Source: Flavobacteriales bacterium
GTDB lineage: Bacteria; Bacteroidota; Bacteroidia; Flavobacteriales_D; Crocinitomicaceae
NCBI GenBank assembly: GCA_009885545.1
Contig: VFKM01000148.1
Location: forward strand, 1-41,071
Reading direction: 5' to 3'
Length of the DNA stretch: 41,071 nt
How positions within the stretch are numbered: the first letter of the stretch is position 1; every line of letters begins with the position of its first letter. Shown piece by piece: positions 26,594-36,090 of this stretch. The notes below the pieces were generated by a model. That model was not told where the DNA came from, made no database searches, and saw only the letters and a list, made by a program, of their open reading frames with translations. The position numbers were made by a program, and so were the translations under genes.

Positions 26594-27634
26594 ATGAAAC
26601 TATTACTTTCATCATCATCAATTTTCACATTATTATTACTAATAAATTCTTGTGCCGGTACACTTAACATGCGAGTTGAAGTAAAGCGACCTGCATTAAT
26701 TACAATTTCACAAGATATTCAGTCCATTGCTGTCTTGAATAGGTCGCTACCTTTTGGTAATCCATCAATAGAAAGCACTATTACATTAGAAAAACCAGCT
26801 CAAGACAAAGAACTTTCTGAAAATTGCTTAAGAGGTTTAGTAGATCTATTAAACACGAGTAACCGCTTTAAAGTTAAAAGGTGTGACAATGTAATGTTTG
26901 CCTCAGACCCAAAAAGTTTAACTTTTGGCAAGCCGATGGACTGGGACGTTGTAGAAAAATTATGCACTGAATACGAGGTCGATGCTTTAATCGTTTTGGA
27001 ATATTTCGACACAGATTTTAGTGTGTTAAATCCAGGAGCAACAGCAGCAAATGCAATTGGAAATGTTATAAATGGTAATCAAGCTGAAGTAAAAGTTACA
27101 GGAACAGCAAAATCGTTTTGTGGATACCGTGTTTATTATCCAAAAACGAAATCAATTTTGTACGAAGATAACTTTGATTACAAAAAAACTTGGTCGCAAA
27201 GTTCAACGAATCCTATTGAAGCAGTAGCGAAATTGATAAAGAAAAATGACGCTTTATATGATGTAAGCTATGAAACGGGACAAGAATTTGCGATGAACAT
27301 AATTCCTTTGTTTTACTGGGAAAATCGTGATATGTACAAAGGTAAAAAGGGAGATATGGAACGTGGACAAAGACAAGCAATAGCGAAAGACTGGGAAGGT
27401 GCTTTAAAAACGTGGACTGAAGTATATGAAATGAACTACAAATCAAAAATTAAGGCAAAAGCTGCGTTTAATGCTGCACTGGCTTGCGAAGTTCTTGGGA
27501 ATTTAACCGACGCACAAATGTGGGTTCAAAGAGCTTACATAGAAGATGGGAAAGACGAAGCAAAAATTTATTCTGATATCATTGATTTCCGTTTACGTGA
27601 ACAAGCTAAATTAAAAGAACAAACAGGAGAATAG
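26594..27634 (+). CDS. DUF6340 family lipoprotein
   Basis: The 346-residue protein has a short lipoprotein signal ending in a lipobox (LLLLINSCAG), so the mature Cys is probably lipid-anchored. The body shows SIAVLNRSLPFGNP, CTEYEVDALIVLEYFDTDF and GYRVYYPKTKSILYEDNFDY, matching the DUF6340 pattern seen in Bacteroidota. The last ~90 residues form TPR-like helices (GQRQAIAKDWEGALKTWTEVY, KAKAAFNAALACEVLGN, AQMWVQRAYI). Function unknown; a GNA1162/CsgG-like outer-membrane accessory role is a guess. It ends 1 bp from the convergent TerC-family gene. Confidence 0.85.
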   Translation: MKLLLSSSSIFTLLLLINSCAGTLNMRVEVKRPALITISQDIQSIAVLNRSLPFGNPSIESTITLEKPAQDKELSENCLRGLVDLLNTSNRFKVKRCDNVMFASDPKSLTFGKPMDWDVVEKLCTEYEVDALIVLEYFDTDFSVLNPGATAANAIGNVINGNQAEVKVTGTAKSFCGYRVYYPKTKSILYEDNFDYKKTWSQSSTNPIEAVAKLIKKNDALYDVSYETGQEFAMNIIPLFYWENRDMYKGKKGDMERGQRQAIAKDWEGALKTWTEVYEMNYKSKIKAKAAFNAALACEVLGNLTDAQMWVQRAYIEDGKDEAKIYSDIIDFRLREQAKLKEQTGE

Positions 27635-27647
27635 CTTAATTCTTTTT
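27628..27647 (+). terminator. Weak hairpin at the DUF6340/TerC convergent junction
   Basis: A 5-bp stem AGAAT/ATTCT with a 6-nt loop (AGCTTA) is followed by TTTT. It overlaps the stop codon of the DUF6340 gene and the C-terminal codons of the opposing gene. The stem is AT-rich and weak. Confidence 0.3.
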
Positions 27648-28391
27648 GAAAAATTTAACTGATACAATCGGTAGAATAAAAATCATTAAAGTCAGTACAG
27701 AAATGAACAAATCAAACTCTTCTGATTCAATCCATTTGTAATTCGGATTGAAGTGAACCAACATTGAGAAGCATAATTTCAATCCTAAAATACCAATAAC
27801 AATAAAGGCTGATTTCTCAAGAAAAGCGTATTTTTCCATTAAAACTACAAATGATTTGGCAACATACCTCATCGCTAGAATTCCAATAAAAACTCCTATA
27901 CAAATAACAAAGTAGTTTTTAGACATTGAAACAACCGCAAAAATATTGTCAATTGAAAATACAATGTCCATAAATTCTACTGCCAAAACAGTCGACCAAA
28001 AAACGCCAATAAGACCAACTGTAGAACGATAAATTATACTTTTTTTAGTGTCTGAAACGGTTTCTTTTGCTTCAACTGCCGCACTTTTACTAAAGAAACT
28101 GAAACACATCCAAATTAAATACAACCCTCCAAGTGGTTTTAACCACCATATTTCTAAGATAGATTCTACTAAAACCAATGCTATACCTCTAAATAAATAC
28201 GCTCCAATTATTCCATAACGCAATGCTTTGGATTGTTGTTCTTTGGGTAAATCTTTAACCATTGTGGCTAAGACAGCAGCGTTGTCAAATGAGAGGATTA
28301 CCTCCAATAATAGTATGCTCAAAATTAAAAAAACAGCATTCAATGGCTTTGTCGCAAGCATTGTGACTAAATCATTCCATTGTTCTATCAT
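27636..28391 (-). CDS. TerC family integral membrane protein
   Basis: The 251-residue protein has about seven membrane segments and the two acidic TerC signatures LLLEVILSFDNAAVLATMV (first half) and VEFMDIVFSIDNIFAVVSMS (second half), then ILAMRYVAKSF. TerC-family proteins have been linked to metal ion, particularly manganese, export or metalation of exported enzymes; the ion cannot be told from the sequence. The hydrophilic loop near residues 105-118 (AAVEAKETVSDTKKS) probably faces the cytoplasm. Single gene, divergent from uvrB with about 100 bp between them. Confidence 0.93.
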   Translation of the reverse strand: MIEQWNDLVTMLATKPLNAVFLILSILLLEVILSFDNAAVLATMVKDLPKEQQSKALRYGIIGAYLFRGIALVLVESILEIWWLKPLGGLYLIWMCFSFFSKSAAVEAKETVSDTKKSIIYRSTVGLIGVFWSTVLAVEFMDIVFSIDNIFAVVSMSKNYFVICIGVFIGILAMRYVAKSFVVLMEKYAFLEKSAFIVIGILGLKLCFSMLVHFNPNYKWIESEEFDLFISVLTLMIFILPIVSVKFFKKN

Positions 28392-28467
28392 CTTTATTCA
28401 GCTATTTTTAAGATTGTAAAGATAGTTTTTTTGAGTTTTAAATCGACCAATTATTCTTTAAATTCAG

Positions 28468-28475
28468 TAGTTTTG
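28468..28475 (+). promoter_or_regulatory. Candidate -7 element for uvrB
   Basis: TAGTTTTG matches TAnnTTTG exactly and ends 17 nt before the uvrB ATG, giving a leader of about 10 nt. No well-spaced TTG (-33) was found. No LexA-type palindrome is evident between the element and the gene. Confidence 0.5.
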
Positions 28476-28491
28476 TTAGAAAGACAAACCC

Positions 28492-30522
28492 ATGGATTTT
28501 CAACTTGTTTCAGACTTTCAACCTACCGGTGATCAGCCAGAAGCAATTCGACAATTAGTAGAAGGTTTAAAAGCCGAACTACCTTATCAAACACTTCTCG
28601 GTGTAACTGGTAGTGGGAAAACATTCACAATTGCTAATGTCGTTGAACAAATCAATCGACCAACCTTAATATTATCTCATAATAAAACGTTAGCTGCTCA
28701 ATTATATGGTGAATTCAAACAGTTTTTTCCCGAAAATTCTGTTGAATATTTTGTTTCTTACTATGATTATTATCAACCAGAGGCGTACATGCCGGTTACA
28801 GGAACATATATTGAAAAAGATCTTCAAATTAATGATGAAATTGAAAAACTGAGACTTTCAGCTTCTTCAGCTTTATTATCTGGAAGAAGAGATGTGATTG
28901 TGATTGCTTCTGTTTCTTGTATTTATGGTATTGGAAATCCAAATGAATTTGCAAACAGTATTATTAGCTTAAAAGTTGGTGAAAAAGTGTCTCGAAACAA
29001 ATTCCTTTTCAAATTAGTCGAAAATTTATATTCTCGGGCCAACGCAGAATTCAAGCGAGGAATGTTTCGTGTGAAAGGTGACACTGTTGACATTCATTTG
29101 GCATATGCCGATTATGCGATTAGAATAGAATTTTGGGGTGATGATATTGAAGCTATTTCTTCAATAGATCCAATTTCAAATACTAAAATAGAGTCCTTTC
29201 AAGATATCAATATTTATCCAGCGAATATCTTTGTCTCAAGTCCAGAAACAACTCGAAAGGCAGTTGATATGATTGGTGAAGACATGTTAATTCAAGTTGA
29301 AAACTTCAGAAAAGAAGGTAAAATTGAAGAAGCAAAACGTTTGGAAGAAAGAGTCAATTATGACTTAGAAATGATCCGCGAATTGGGTTATTGTTCTGGA
29401 ATTGAAAACTATTCACGGTATTTTGATCAACGTCAACCTGGAGAAAGACCGTTCTGTCTATTGGACTATTTTCCTGATGATTTTTTGATGGTTATAGATG
29501 AGAGTCATGTTACCATTCCTCAAGTAAGAGCTATGTATGGAGGAGATAGAGCACGCAAAATCAATTTGGTAGATTATGGTTTCCGATTACAAGCAGCTGT
29601 TGATAATCGTCCTCTAAAATTTGATGAATTTGAATCAATGGTTGAACAAATAATTTACGTTTCTGCAACTCCTGCTGATTATGAAATGGAGAAATCCGAA
29701 GGAATTGTTGTGGAACAAGTAATACGTCCAACTGGTCTGTTAGACCCTATAATTGATGTTCGACCAAGTTTAAACCAAATTGACAATTTGATTGAAGAAA
29801 TTCACATTCGAATAGATCGAGATGAAAGAACCTTGGTTACAACACTTACCAAAAGAATGGCTGAAGAACTTCAAAAATATTTAGATAAATTAGGAATCTT
29901 ATGCCGATATATTCATAGTGAAGTTGACACAATTGAAAGAGTTGAGATACTACGACAATTGCGTTTAGGAACTTTTCATGTATTAATTGGTGTGAATTTA
30001 TTACGCGAAGGACTTGACTTACCAGAAGTTTCGTTAGTGGCAATTTTAGATGCAGATAAAGAAGGTTTTCTGCGTAATGAGCGTTCACTCGTTCAAACAA
30101 CAGGAAGGGCAGCACGTAATGTGAATGGAATGGTTATCATGTATGCTGATAAAATGACCAAATCTATGCAAAGAACAATTGATGAAACTGCTCGGAGAAG
30201 AACGCTACAGATAAAGTACAATGAAGACAATGGCCTTGTTCCAACTGCTTTAAATAAATCCAAGGAAAAAATCATGGATTCAACCTCAGTCGCTGATGGT
30301 AATCCAAATAAACGTCAAGTTAATTACGAATATCCAGAAGCAATTCCTTTAGCCGCGGATCCTGTTGTAGCATTTATGTCAATTGAACAATTAGAAAAAG
30401 CAGCAATTTTCACTCGTAAAGAAATGGAAAAAGCAGCTAAAGATTTAGACTTTATTGAAGCAGCAAGATTAAGAGATGAATTGTACGCTTTAGAATTGAG
30501 AAAGAAAGAGAAGATGAAGTGA
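28492..30522 (+). CDS. uvrB: Excinuclease ABC subunit UvrB
   Basis: UvrB is the damage-verifying helicase-like subunit of nucleotide excision repair; it receives damaged DNA from UvrA and recruits UvrC. The 676-residue length is typical. Motifs in order: Walker A GVTGSGKTFT (near residue 40), the beta-hairpin SYYDYYQPEAYMP that inserts at the lesion, DVIVIASVSCIYGIGNP, Walker B-type VIDESHVTIPQ, motif V LLREGLDLPEVSLVAILDADKEGF (quoted in part: LREGLDLPEVSL), motif VI TTGRAARNVNG, and a C-terminal UVR domain (IFTRKEMEKAAKDLDFIEAA) that contacts UvrC. It is a stand-alone plus-strand gene. Confidence 0.99.
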   Translation: MDFQLVSDFQPTGDQPEAIRQLVEGLKAELPYQTLLGVTGSGKTFTIANVVEQINRPTLILSHNKTLAAQLYGEFKQFFPENSVEYFVSYYDYYQPEAYMPVTGTYIEKDLQINDEIEKLRLSASSALLSGRRDVIVIASVSCIYGIGNPNEFANSIISLKVGEKVSRNKFLFKLVENLYSRANAEFKRGMFRVKGDTVDIHLAYADYAIRIEFWGDDIEAISSIDPISNTKIESFQDINIYPANIFVSSPETTRKAVDMIGEDMLIQVENFRKEGKIEEAKRLEERVNYDLEMIRELGYCSGIENYSRYFDQRQPGERPFCLLDYFPDDFLMVIDESHVTIPQVRAMYGGDRARKINLVDYGFRLQAAVDNRPLKFDEFESMVEQIIYVSATPADYEMEKSEGIVVEQVIRPTGLLDPIIDVRPSLNQIDNLIEEIHIRIDRDERTLVTTLTKRMAEELQKYLDKLGILCRYIHSEVDTIERVEILRQLRLGTFHVLIGVNLLREGLDLPEVSLVAILDADKEGFLRNERSLVQTTGRAARNVNGMVIMYADKMTKSMQRTIDETARRRTLQIKYNEDNGLVPTALNKSKEKIMDSTSVADGNPNKRQVNYEYPEAIPLAADPVVAFMSIEQLEKAAIFTRKEMEKAAKDLDFIEAARLRDELYALELRKKEKMK

Positions 30523-30563
30523 GGATTTTGACGCAATGAGTTTATAGTTGATGAGAGAAAAGC

Positions 30564-30594
30564 GAGCGACAGTGTAAAAGTTCTACTATCGCTC
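30564..30594 (+). terminator. Hairpin between uvrB and the convergent VWA gene, possibly bidirectional
   Basis: The stem GAGCGA/TCGCTC (30564-30569 with 30589-30594) is extended by AGT/ACT across a single mismatch. On the plus strand only TATTTCT follows; on the minus strand the stem is followed by GCTTTTCTCT, so it may serve the minus-strand gene better. Confidence 0.5.
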
Positions 30595-30602
30595 TATTTC
30601 TA

Positions 30603-31718
30603 TCAAAGTTGAACAAACTTTCCTCCTGTCATTTTAAATTTCAAGCCATTCAACTTTATTGTTTTTCCTTCACCAATTTTTGCTACGTCTATTAAATCTT
30701 CTTCCATTGTGTGTAAAGAACCTCCAGTTGCATATGCGATATCCAAATACAAGGTATTCATTCTATCTGTTACACCACAAACAATGATTTTAATTGGAAT
30801 TTTCTGACTTTTTAGATAACTCAAAAGTTCCATATCACAAGGGTTCTCCCAATTATCTGCAATAAGCACAACATTCTGTTTATTTTCAGGATATTTTTTA
30901 ATTGCGTAGCAAATTGCTTCCAAGTTATTTTCAATATGGTCGCCTTTTTCCATTGCTTCTAAAGCCATCTCTATAACCTTTTTAGAATTCCCTGATTCAA
31001 TACTCCACATTCCCGTTTGGTCATTAACAACAGTTTGATTTGTACTATGATAATCATTGTCATTAAAAAACACGATTTGTTTGAATGTTTTTATTGTTTG
31101 ATTACTTTTTATCCATAACAATATTTGTGAGGTGTATGGAGCCATACTTCCCGTAACATCGCAGACCACGAGCATATCTTTCCATGTACTATTGCGACTT
31201 ACAACTTTTAATATTGTAGAATCTTCTGGAGCCTTTTTTCCATCGATAATATCCGTAATACTCGTGTTTTCTGATTGATATGTAGGCATTGGTCTATAAT
31301 AGACAACAAAACCATGGAAATAATTATGGATATTACCTGTTTGTTCAACTCCTGTTTGTTTAACCAATTGCCATTTAATAATTGTACTATTAAATGCTTT
31401 GGGCAAATTCATGTGTAACTCTAAAATTCGCATTCGATTTAATTCTGTAAAATCCTCGCCTACCGGATAATCGGAATAAACCAAATCAATACCAACAATT
31501 GTTTGATCACTTAATTTTTGAATAACATCTAGATTATTTATTTCATATTCTCCGGGATCCATTGTGATTTTCACATTTGAAAAACCATTATTTTCAGGTG
31601 CATATTTCGCGACGACAATTGTGTCTTTGAAACGAATATTGACCTTAACATTTACTTGAGCTGTGACAGACCCTTTAATCAAAAGAATCAATATCAAAAT
31701 GGAGAGTGAAGATTTCAT
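30603..31718 (-). CDS. Exported von Willebrand factor A-like protein
   Basis: The ORF track begins at TTG 31757, but the ATG at 31718 directly starts a signal peptide (MKSSLSILILILLIKGSVTAQ), giving 371 residues. After a ~140-residue beta-rich region, a VWA-like domain starts at DMLVVCDVTGSMAPYTSQI, where DxTGS is a MIDAS-type metal site variant of DxSxS. It continues with IVFFNDNDYHSTNQT, NNLEAICYAIKKYPENKQNVVLIADNWEN (quoted in part: NVVLIADNWENPCD) and IKIIVCGVTDRMN. The fold suggests metal-dependent protein binding in the periplasm or at the outer membrane; no partner is identified, but the TonB receptor gene ends 35 bp upstream and is probably in the same operon. Confidence 0.82.
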   Translation of the reverse strand: MKSSLSILILILLIKGSVTAQVNVKVNIRFKDTIVVAKYAPENNGFSNVKITMDPGEYEINNLDVIQKLSDQTIVGIDLVYSDYPVGEDFTELNRMRILELHMNLPKAFNSTIIKWQLVKQTGVEQTGNIHNYFHGFVVYYRPMPTYQSENTSITDIIDGKKAPEDSTILKVVSRNSTWKDMLVVCDVTGSMAPYTSQILLWIKSNQTIKTFKQIVFFNDNDYHSTNQTVVNDQTGMWSIESGNSKKVIEMALEAMEKGDHIENNLEAICYAIKKYPENKQNVVLIADNWENPCDMELLSYLKSQKIPIKIIVCGVTDRMNTLYLDIAYATGGSLHTMEEDLIDVAKIGEGKTIKLNGLKFKMTGGKFVQL

Positions 31719-31753
31719 ACTGCTATAATAACTTTCAATCGAAAGGTAACAAA

Positions 31754-34381
31754 TCAAAACCGCAGAATCATCTTCAAATTAAATCTTCGTTGTGTTAAAT
31801 AATTTGGAATTGCATAATATTTACCCTCAACATCCTGAATCCATTGCTTGGATAAAACATTGTTGATTCCTAGCAAATTAAATACTTCAAAAGATAGCAT
31901 AGCTGTTGTGAAATTTTTATTCCAAAATGATTTTTTATTTTTTTTCTTGTAAAGAAAATCGTAGGACAATCCTATATCTACCCTGAAATAAGACTTCATT
32001 CGTAAGGTATCTTTATAGCGATTTTTATCTGGCGGTCCATAAGGCAAAGAAGAACCATATTGCATTCCCATTTGTACACTGAAACTCTCAAAACCTGGCA
32101 TTCTATCTTGAACCAAAGCTCCAAAATTGATCATTTGTTCTGTCGGTCTAGGAACATAACCCGGATAAATTGTTGCACTATCAACAACTTCTTGATCTTC
32201 ACTATAGCCAAAGATTATTCTTTCTCCAGCAGCGTTATAAAATTCTTCGTAAGAATCATTCAAAATATCTTCTTTGGTAGAAAGAAAACCAACTTTGAAA
32301 AAGGACTCTATCCCTTCAACAAATTCACCATGTATATTTAAGTCTAGCCCATAAGCGTATGCGATTGCATTATTTTCTGCATAATAACGCGTTCGTACAT
32401 TTTCAACTTCATATGGATTTACATCCCACAAATATTTGTAATAGGCTTCAGCTGTAAATTTAAACGGCACTTCCCTATTCCACAAATTGAAATAGACATC
32501 AGATCCAGCCACTAAATGAAATGACTTTTGCGACTTTACATTCAAATTTAACTGTCCGTCGAACGTTCTAAATTCTCGATAAAATGGTGGCTGGTAGTAC
32601 ATGCCAGATGCAAGTCTGACAGTCATATCACGGCGTGTGATTTTGCCTCTATTCAACATATAAACTCTCGGGTAATAAATCACAGAAGCACGTGGTGTAA
32701 TAAACAATTCATTATTTACATCCGTGTATCCTGCACGAGTACCTATGTTAAAGGCCAATCGAGAATTTGACTCTAAAATGGTATCACTTACAATACGTGT
32801 TTCTTTCTTTTTGTTGATTTTAATTTTATCTTCAAGTGTTATAACTAAATCTCTTTTTGTTTTCGACCAAATAGAATTTAATTGTAAAAAGCCTGTAATA
32901 CGGTTTGATTGTAAATTCAATTTACTTTTTATCGTTTCAAACAATTCAACTTCATTGTCATTGCTTTGAGGTAAACTATATCCTGCAGAATCTATCATTC
33001 GCCATTCACTCAAAATATCATTGAACTGATCATACTGAAAACTTACTCCCCAGTTAACGACTTTACTCCGAAATTTTGTTCGTTCATCATTTACAAATTT
33101 ACTTTTGATGGTAAACTCACCATTGTGATAAACATTAAAAATCGTAGCATTTAATTTATTTCTGGCGTGATTCAAAAAAGTTCCAATTCCAAGAACAGCA
33201 ATTGAATCTCCAAACGTTTCCTTAGACGGATCTGTTTCCAATTCATTGATGTAATATTGTCCTTGAATGTCAAAATATTCACGCTCAACTGTATTAAAAA
33301 CAGTTGCATAAAAATCTAAATTTGTTTTTTTGTTTGCTTTAATTTTGATTGATGTTCCACCCATCATAGTTTGAAACTTCGTTTGTTCTTGACCGTCGAA
33401 GTAGATTTTAAACGAATATGCTTCATTTGCTGTTCCGAAATCGGTTTCAGAAGTTTGGGGTGTGAAACGGTAATTATTACTTGAAAAATGTCCTAATACT
33501 GACCAAGTAATCTTTTCAGTTAATGCGTAATTCGTCAAAAATTGTGCATCCCAAAAAACAGGATTGTACGCACCTTTGGTAGGCAGCGAATTCAATAGAT
33601 AACCATTTGAGCGATATCTTGCGCCAATTAAATAATTAAATCGTGTCGTAGGATTGTGTTCAACGTGTGATTCCACCCCTAATAATGACACCATTGTAGA
33701 AGCTCTTAATTTTGTGGGTGTTTTGTAATCAATATCTAAAACAGAACTTAACTTATCCCCATATTGCGCATTGAATCCTCCGCCAGAAAAACGGATGTTT
33801 TGAACGAGTGCAGAATTTATAAAACTCATACCTTCTTGTTGTCCACTTCGTGTTAAAAAAGGCCGATAAACTAGGAATCCATTTACATACACTAAATTTT
33901 CATCATAATTCCCTCCCCTAACGTTATAATTGGATGTCAGCTCATTACTAGAAGTTGCGGCTGTGGTATAAACTAAATACCTTTCAACTCCACCCATAGG
34001 TATTGCTTGAACGTCGACCAAAGGTAATTTTTGAATTTCAAAGGGATCAATTCTTTCAGCACGAATAATTACTGCATTCTCAAGAATGAATGGGAATTTG
34101 ACATCTTGAAGATATTGAATTTGTTTTTCTGTAACTATATAAGCAATTGTTTCCGAAAATTCAGCAATTATAAAAGTAAGTTTTAACGTGTCCAAAGGTT
34201 TTGAATAGATCTCAAAAACTCCTTTATTGTTGGTGTAAAAAGGATTTAATGAATCTTGATTTAAGTAACCCTTCACCTGATCTAAACCATTGCTTCTTTT
34301 ATCAATACAACGTCCAACAACCTTCACTTCTTGAGAAAAGCATACTAGATTTATAAAAAGAAAAATGAAGAGTAAACGCAT
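31754..34381 (-). CDS. TonB-dependent outer-membrane receptor with carboxypeptidase-like N-terminal domain
   Basis: The 875-residue protein begins with a signal peptide (RLLFIFLFINLVCFSQ). A carboxypeptidase-regulatory-like beta-sandwich follows at about 20-105 (VVGRCIDKRSNG, YTNNKGVFEIYSKP), then a plug domain (TSNYNVRGGNYDENLVYVNG, IRFSGGGFNAQYGDKLSSVLD). The remainder is a long barrel ending in RRFNLKMILRF with the expected terminal Phe. There is no SusD-type gene alongside, so it is not a standard polysaccharide locus. The substrate cannot be predicted; the neighbouring VWA protein is the only clue. It starts 45 bp after bshC. Confidence 0.92.
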   Translation of the reverse strand: MRLLFIFLFINLVCFSQEVKVVGRCIDKRSNGLDQVKGYLNQDSLNPFYTNNKGVFEIYSKPLDTLKLTFIIAEFSETIAYIVTEKQIQYLQDVKFPFILENAVIIRAERIDPFEIQKLPLVDVQAIPMGGVERYLVYTTAATSSNELTSNYNVRGGNYDENLVYVNGFLVYRPFLTRSGQQEGMSFINSALVQNIRFSGGGFNAQYGDKLSSVLDIDYKTPTKLRASTMVSLLGVESHVEHNPTTRFNYLIGARYRSNGYLLNSLPTKGAYNPVFWDAQFLTNYALTEKITWSVLGHFSSNNYRFTPQTSETDFGTANEAYSFKIYFDGQEQTKFQTMMGGTSIKIKANKKTNLDFYATVFNTVEREYFDIQGQYYINELETDPSKETFGDSIAVLGIGTFLNHARNKLNATIFNVYHNGEFTIKSKFVNDERTKFRSKVVNWGVSFQYDQFNDILSEWRMIDSAGYSLPQSNDNEVELFETIKSKLNLQSNRITGFLQLNSIWSKTKRDLVITLEDKIKINKKKETRIVSDTILESNSRLAFNIGTRAGYTDVNNELFITPRASVIYYPRVYMLNRGKITRRDMTVRLASGMYYQPPFYREFRTFDGQLNLNVKSQKSFHLVAGSDVYFNLWNREVPFKFTAEAYYKYLWDVNPYEVENVRTRYYAENNAIAYAYGLDLNIHGEFVEGIESFFKVGFLSTKEDILNDSYEEFYNAAGERIIFGYSEDQEVVDSATIYPGYVPRPTEQMINFGALVQDRMPGFESFSVQMGMQYGSSLPYGPPDKNRYKDTLRMKSYFRVDIGLSYDFLYKKKNKKSFWNKNFTTAMLSFEVFNLLGINNVLSKQWIQDVEGKYYAIPNYLTQRRFNLKMILRF

Positions 34382-34426
34382 AAAACAAATGTAGTACTAG
34401 AAACGCAATGAGATTGAAATTATTTC

Positions 34427-36013
34427 TTATTCTCGAATAATAATAAAATCTGGATCCATTGGATCGATTATACTATGAAGATATGCAATTTTGGGAGTCA
34501 CTTTTCCGTCAGAACAAAGTGAAAACAAATTCAACGATCGTTCTTGCATTCCACCATTTGGAAAAAGTTTATCATAAATCTGATCAATTGTTTTCATAGC
34601 ATTATCATGGCGTTGTTTTACTGTTTTAACTAATTTATCCTTAATTGAATCCAATTGCTTATTCATTTTAACCATTTCTGCTTGTGCGTATTGTTCTAGA
34701 TTGACATCAACTTTTACAACCTTTTCATAAATACTATATTTCAATTCTTTCACTCTTTCATCAAGCTCCAAAAAATCTACCTCATCTCCGGCAAATTCCT
34801 GTAAATAATGTTTCTTAACTTTTGAAATATCTTTAAAAAGATCCTCTAAGACAAGAGACACTTTCTCTATTTTTTTCGACATTACGGAATCAATCCATAA
34901 AATAGAAGTTCGAACTTGAATCATTGGATAAGGCAAATTGATAGCGTCAAAAACTCCTTTCAATTGTAACCAATAGGAAATTTCGCCTATTCCACCGACG
35001 TAACACAAATTGGGTAAAATTGTTTCTTGATAAACGGGCCTTAAAATTACATTCGGGGAAAATCGTTCTGGAAATTCATTTACCTCTTGTAATAAATCTG
35101 CTAACGAAAGAGCTCCTTTACCTTCTATGAAAAAACCGTCTTCAACATGCAGAATTCTCTCACGTGATTGATTCGCCAAATAAAACAGATTGATTTCACG
35201 TCCGTTGACTTGTAACTTAAAACCTTCTTTAATGATTTGCTCGTTTGTTTTATGAAGTGCCTTAAATGAGAATTGAGTCGTCAATTCTTTTTCAATTACT
35301 GGTATAAATGCTCTTTTCAACTTCGCATTATCGCCGTCAATAATGATTAAGCCGTAAGCATCAAACAAGCGATGAATCAATTTGAAATTTGCATCACTTA
35401 AATTTTGGCCATCATATTCTTCTAAAATCGATGCTACTTCACTTTCATCTTGATTTTCAAAAAAGGAGGCAATCTCTGCTTTAACCGAATCCAAACCTGT
35501 TAAATCAAATCGTCCAACTGCGCCTTTTTGATCTGATTCCCATTTTAAATTTTTAGAAAAAATCTCTACAGACTGAATTTCTTCAAAATCATGGTCTTCA
35601 GATGCCATCCAAAAAACAGGAACAAAATTATTTTCAGGATATTCTTTTTTCAACTCTTCAGCCAATCGTATAACATGTATTATTTTGTAAATCAAATACA
35701 TTGGTCCTGCTGCAATTGAAAGCTGGTGTCCTGTTGTTATTGTATAAGTGTTTTCATTTTGAATAAATTGAATATTGCTTTTCACCTTCGGCGAATGAGT
35801 ATACTGCTCATATTTACTCTGCACTTCATTTAATAGTATTCTGCGGTTCTCAAGAGAAAACGATGCTTTCTTTTGTAAAATTTGCCTTTCAAAATTCTTT
35901 ACCGAAAATGGTAAATTGATAAAGGACAATAATTGTTCTTGGCTATAAGCTAATTGATTTTCTTGATCAGTAAATAGCTCTGTTAATTGTCTATGAAAAT
36001 TGAATTTTTGCAT
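34427..36013 (-). CDS. bshC: Bacillithiol biosynthesis cysteine-adding enzyme BshC
   Basis: BshC adds cysteine to glucosaminyl-malate, the last step of bacillithiol synthesis. The track starts at TTG 36049; ATG 36013 gives 528 residues (MQKFNFHRQLTELF), close to the family's usual ~530-540. Signatures are TITTGHQLSIAAGPMYLIYK, FVPVFWMASEDHDFEEIQSV (Rossmann-like core), LRPVYQETILPNLCYVGGIGEISYWLQLKG (quoted in part: LPNLCYVGGIGEISYW) and a long helical hairpin at about 370-480 (KKIEKVSLVLEDLFKDISKV). It implies that this organism uses bacillithiol as a low-molecular-weight thiol. It is divergent from the cyclophilin gene and first in the unit that includes the TonB receptor. Confidence 0.95.
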   Translation of the reverse strand: MQKFNFHRQLTELFTDQENQLAYSQEQLLSFINLPFSVKNFERQILQKKASFSLENRRILLNEVQSKYEQYTHSPKVKSNIQFIQNENTYTITTGHQLSIAAGPMYLIYKIIHVIRLAEELKKEYPENNFVPVFWMASEDHDFEEIQSVEIFSKNLKWESDQKGAVGRFDLTGLDSVKAEIASFFENQDESEVASILEEYDGQNLSDANFKLIHRLFDAYGLIIIDGDNAKLKRAFIPVIEKELTTQFSFKALHKTNEQIIKEGFKLQVNGREINLFYLANQSRERILHVEDGFFIEGKGALSLADLLQEVNEFPERFSPNVILRPVYQETILPNLCYVGGIGEISYWLQLKGVFDAINLPYPMIQVRTSILWIDSVMSKKIEKVSLVLEDLFKDISKVKKHYLQEFAGDEVDFLELDERVKELKYSIYEKVVKVDVNLEQYAQAEMVKMNKQLDSIKDKLVKTVKQRHDNAMKTIDQIYDKLFPNGGMQERSLNLFSLCSDGKVTPKIAYLHSIIDPMDPDFIIIRE

Positions 36014-36016
36014 GTA

Positions 36017-36024
36017 CAAATTTA
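36017..36024 (-). promoter_or_regulatory. Candidate -7 element abutting bshC
   Basis: The minus strand reads TAAATTTG (exact TAnnTTTG), ending four bases before the bshC ATG. If used, the mRNA would be essentially leaderless. A weaker alternative, TTAATTTG at 36047-36054, would give a leader of about 27 nt. Confidence 0.3.
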
Positions 36025-36065
36025 AGGAAGGATTCTTTATTTCAAGCAAATTAAAAGAGAGAATG

Positions 36066-36073
36066 TATCTTTG
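36066..36073 (+). promoter_or_regulatory. Candidate -7 element for the cyclophilin gene
   Basis: TATCTTTG matches TAnnTTTG exactly and ends 18 nt before the ATG. The leader between them is A-rich (TTATCAAAAA), as is typical for Bacteroidota translation starts that lack Shine-Dalgarno sequences. Confidence 0.5.
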
Positions 36074-36090
36074 TCAAAAATTATCAAAAA

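Noticed and set aside
31719-31757. TTG start at 31757 for the VWA protein
   Set aside because: It would place 13 residues before the signal peptide; ATG 31718 begins the signal peptide directly.
36014-36049. TTG start at 36049 for bshC
   Set aside because: ATG 36013 begins the conserved BshC N-terminus and gives a normal length.
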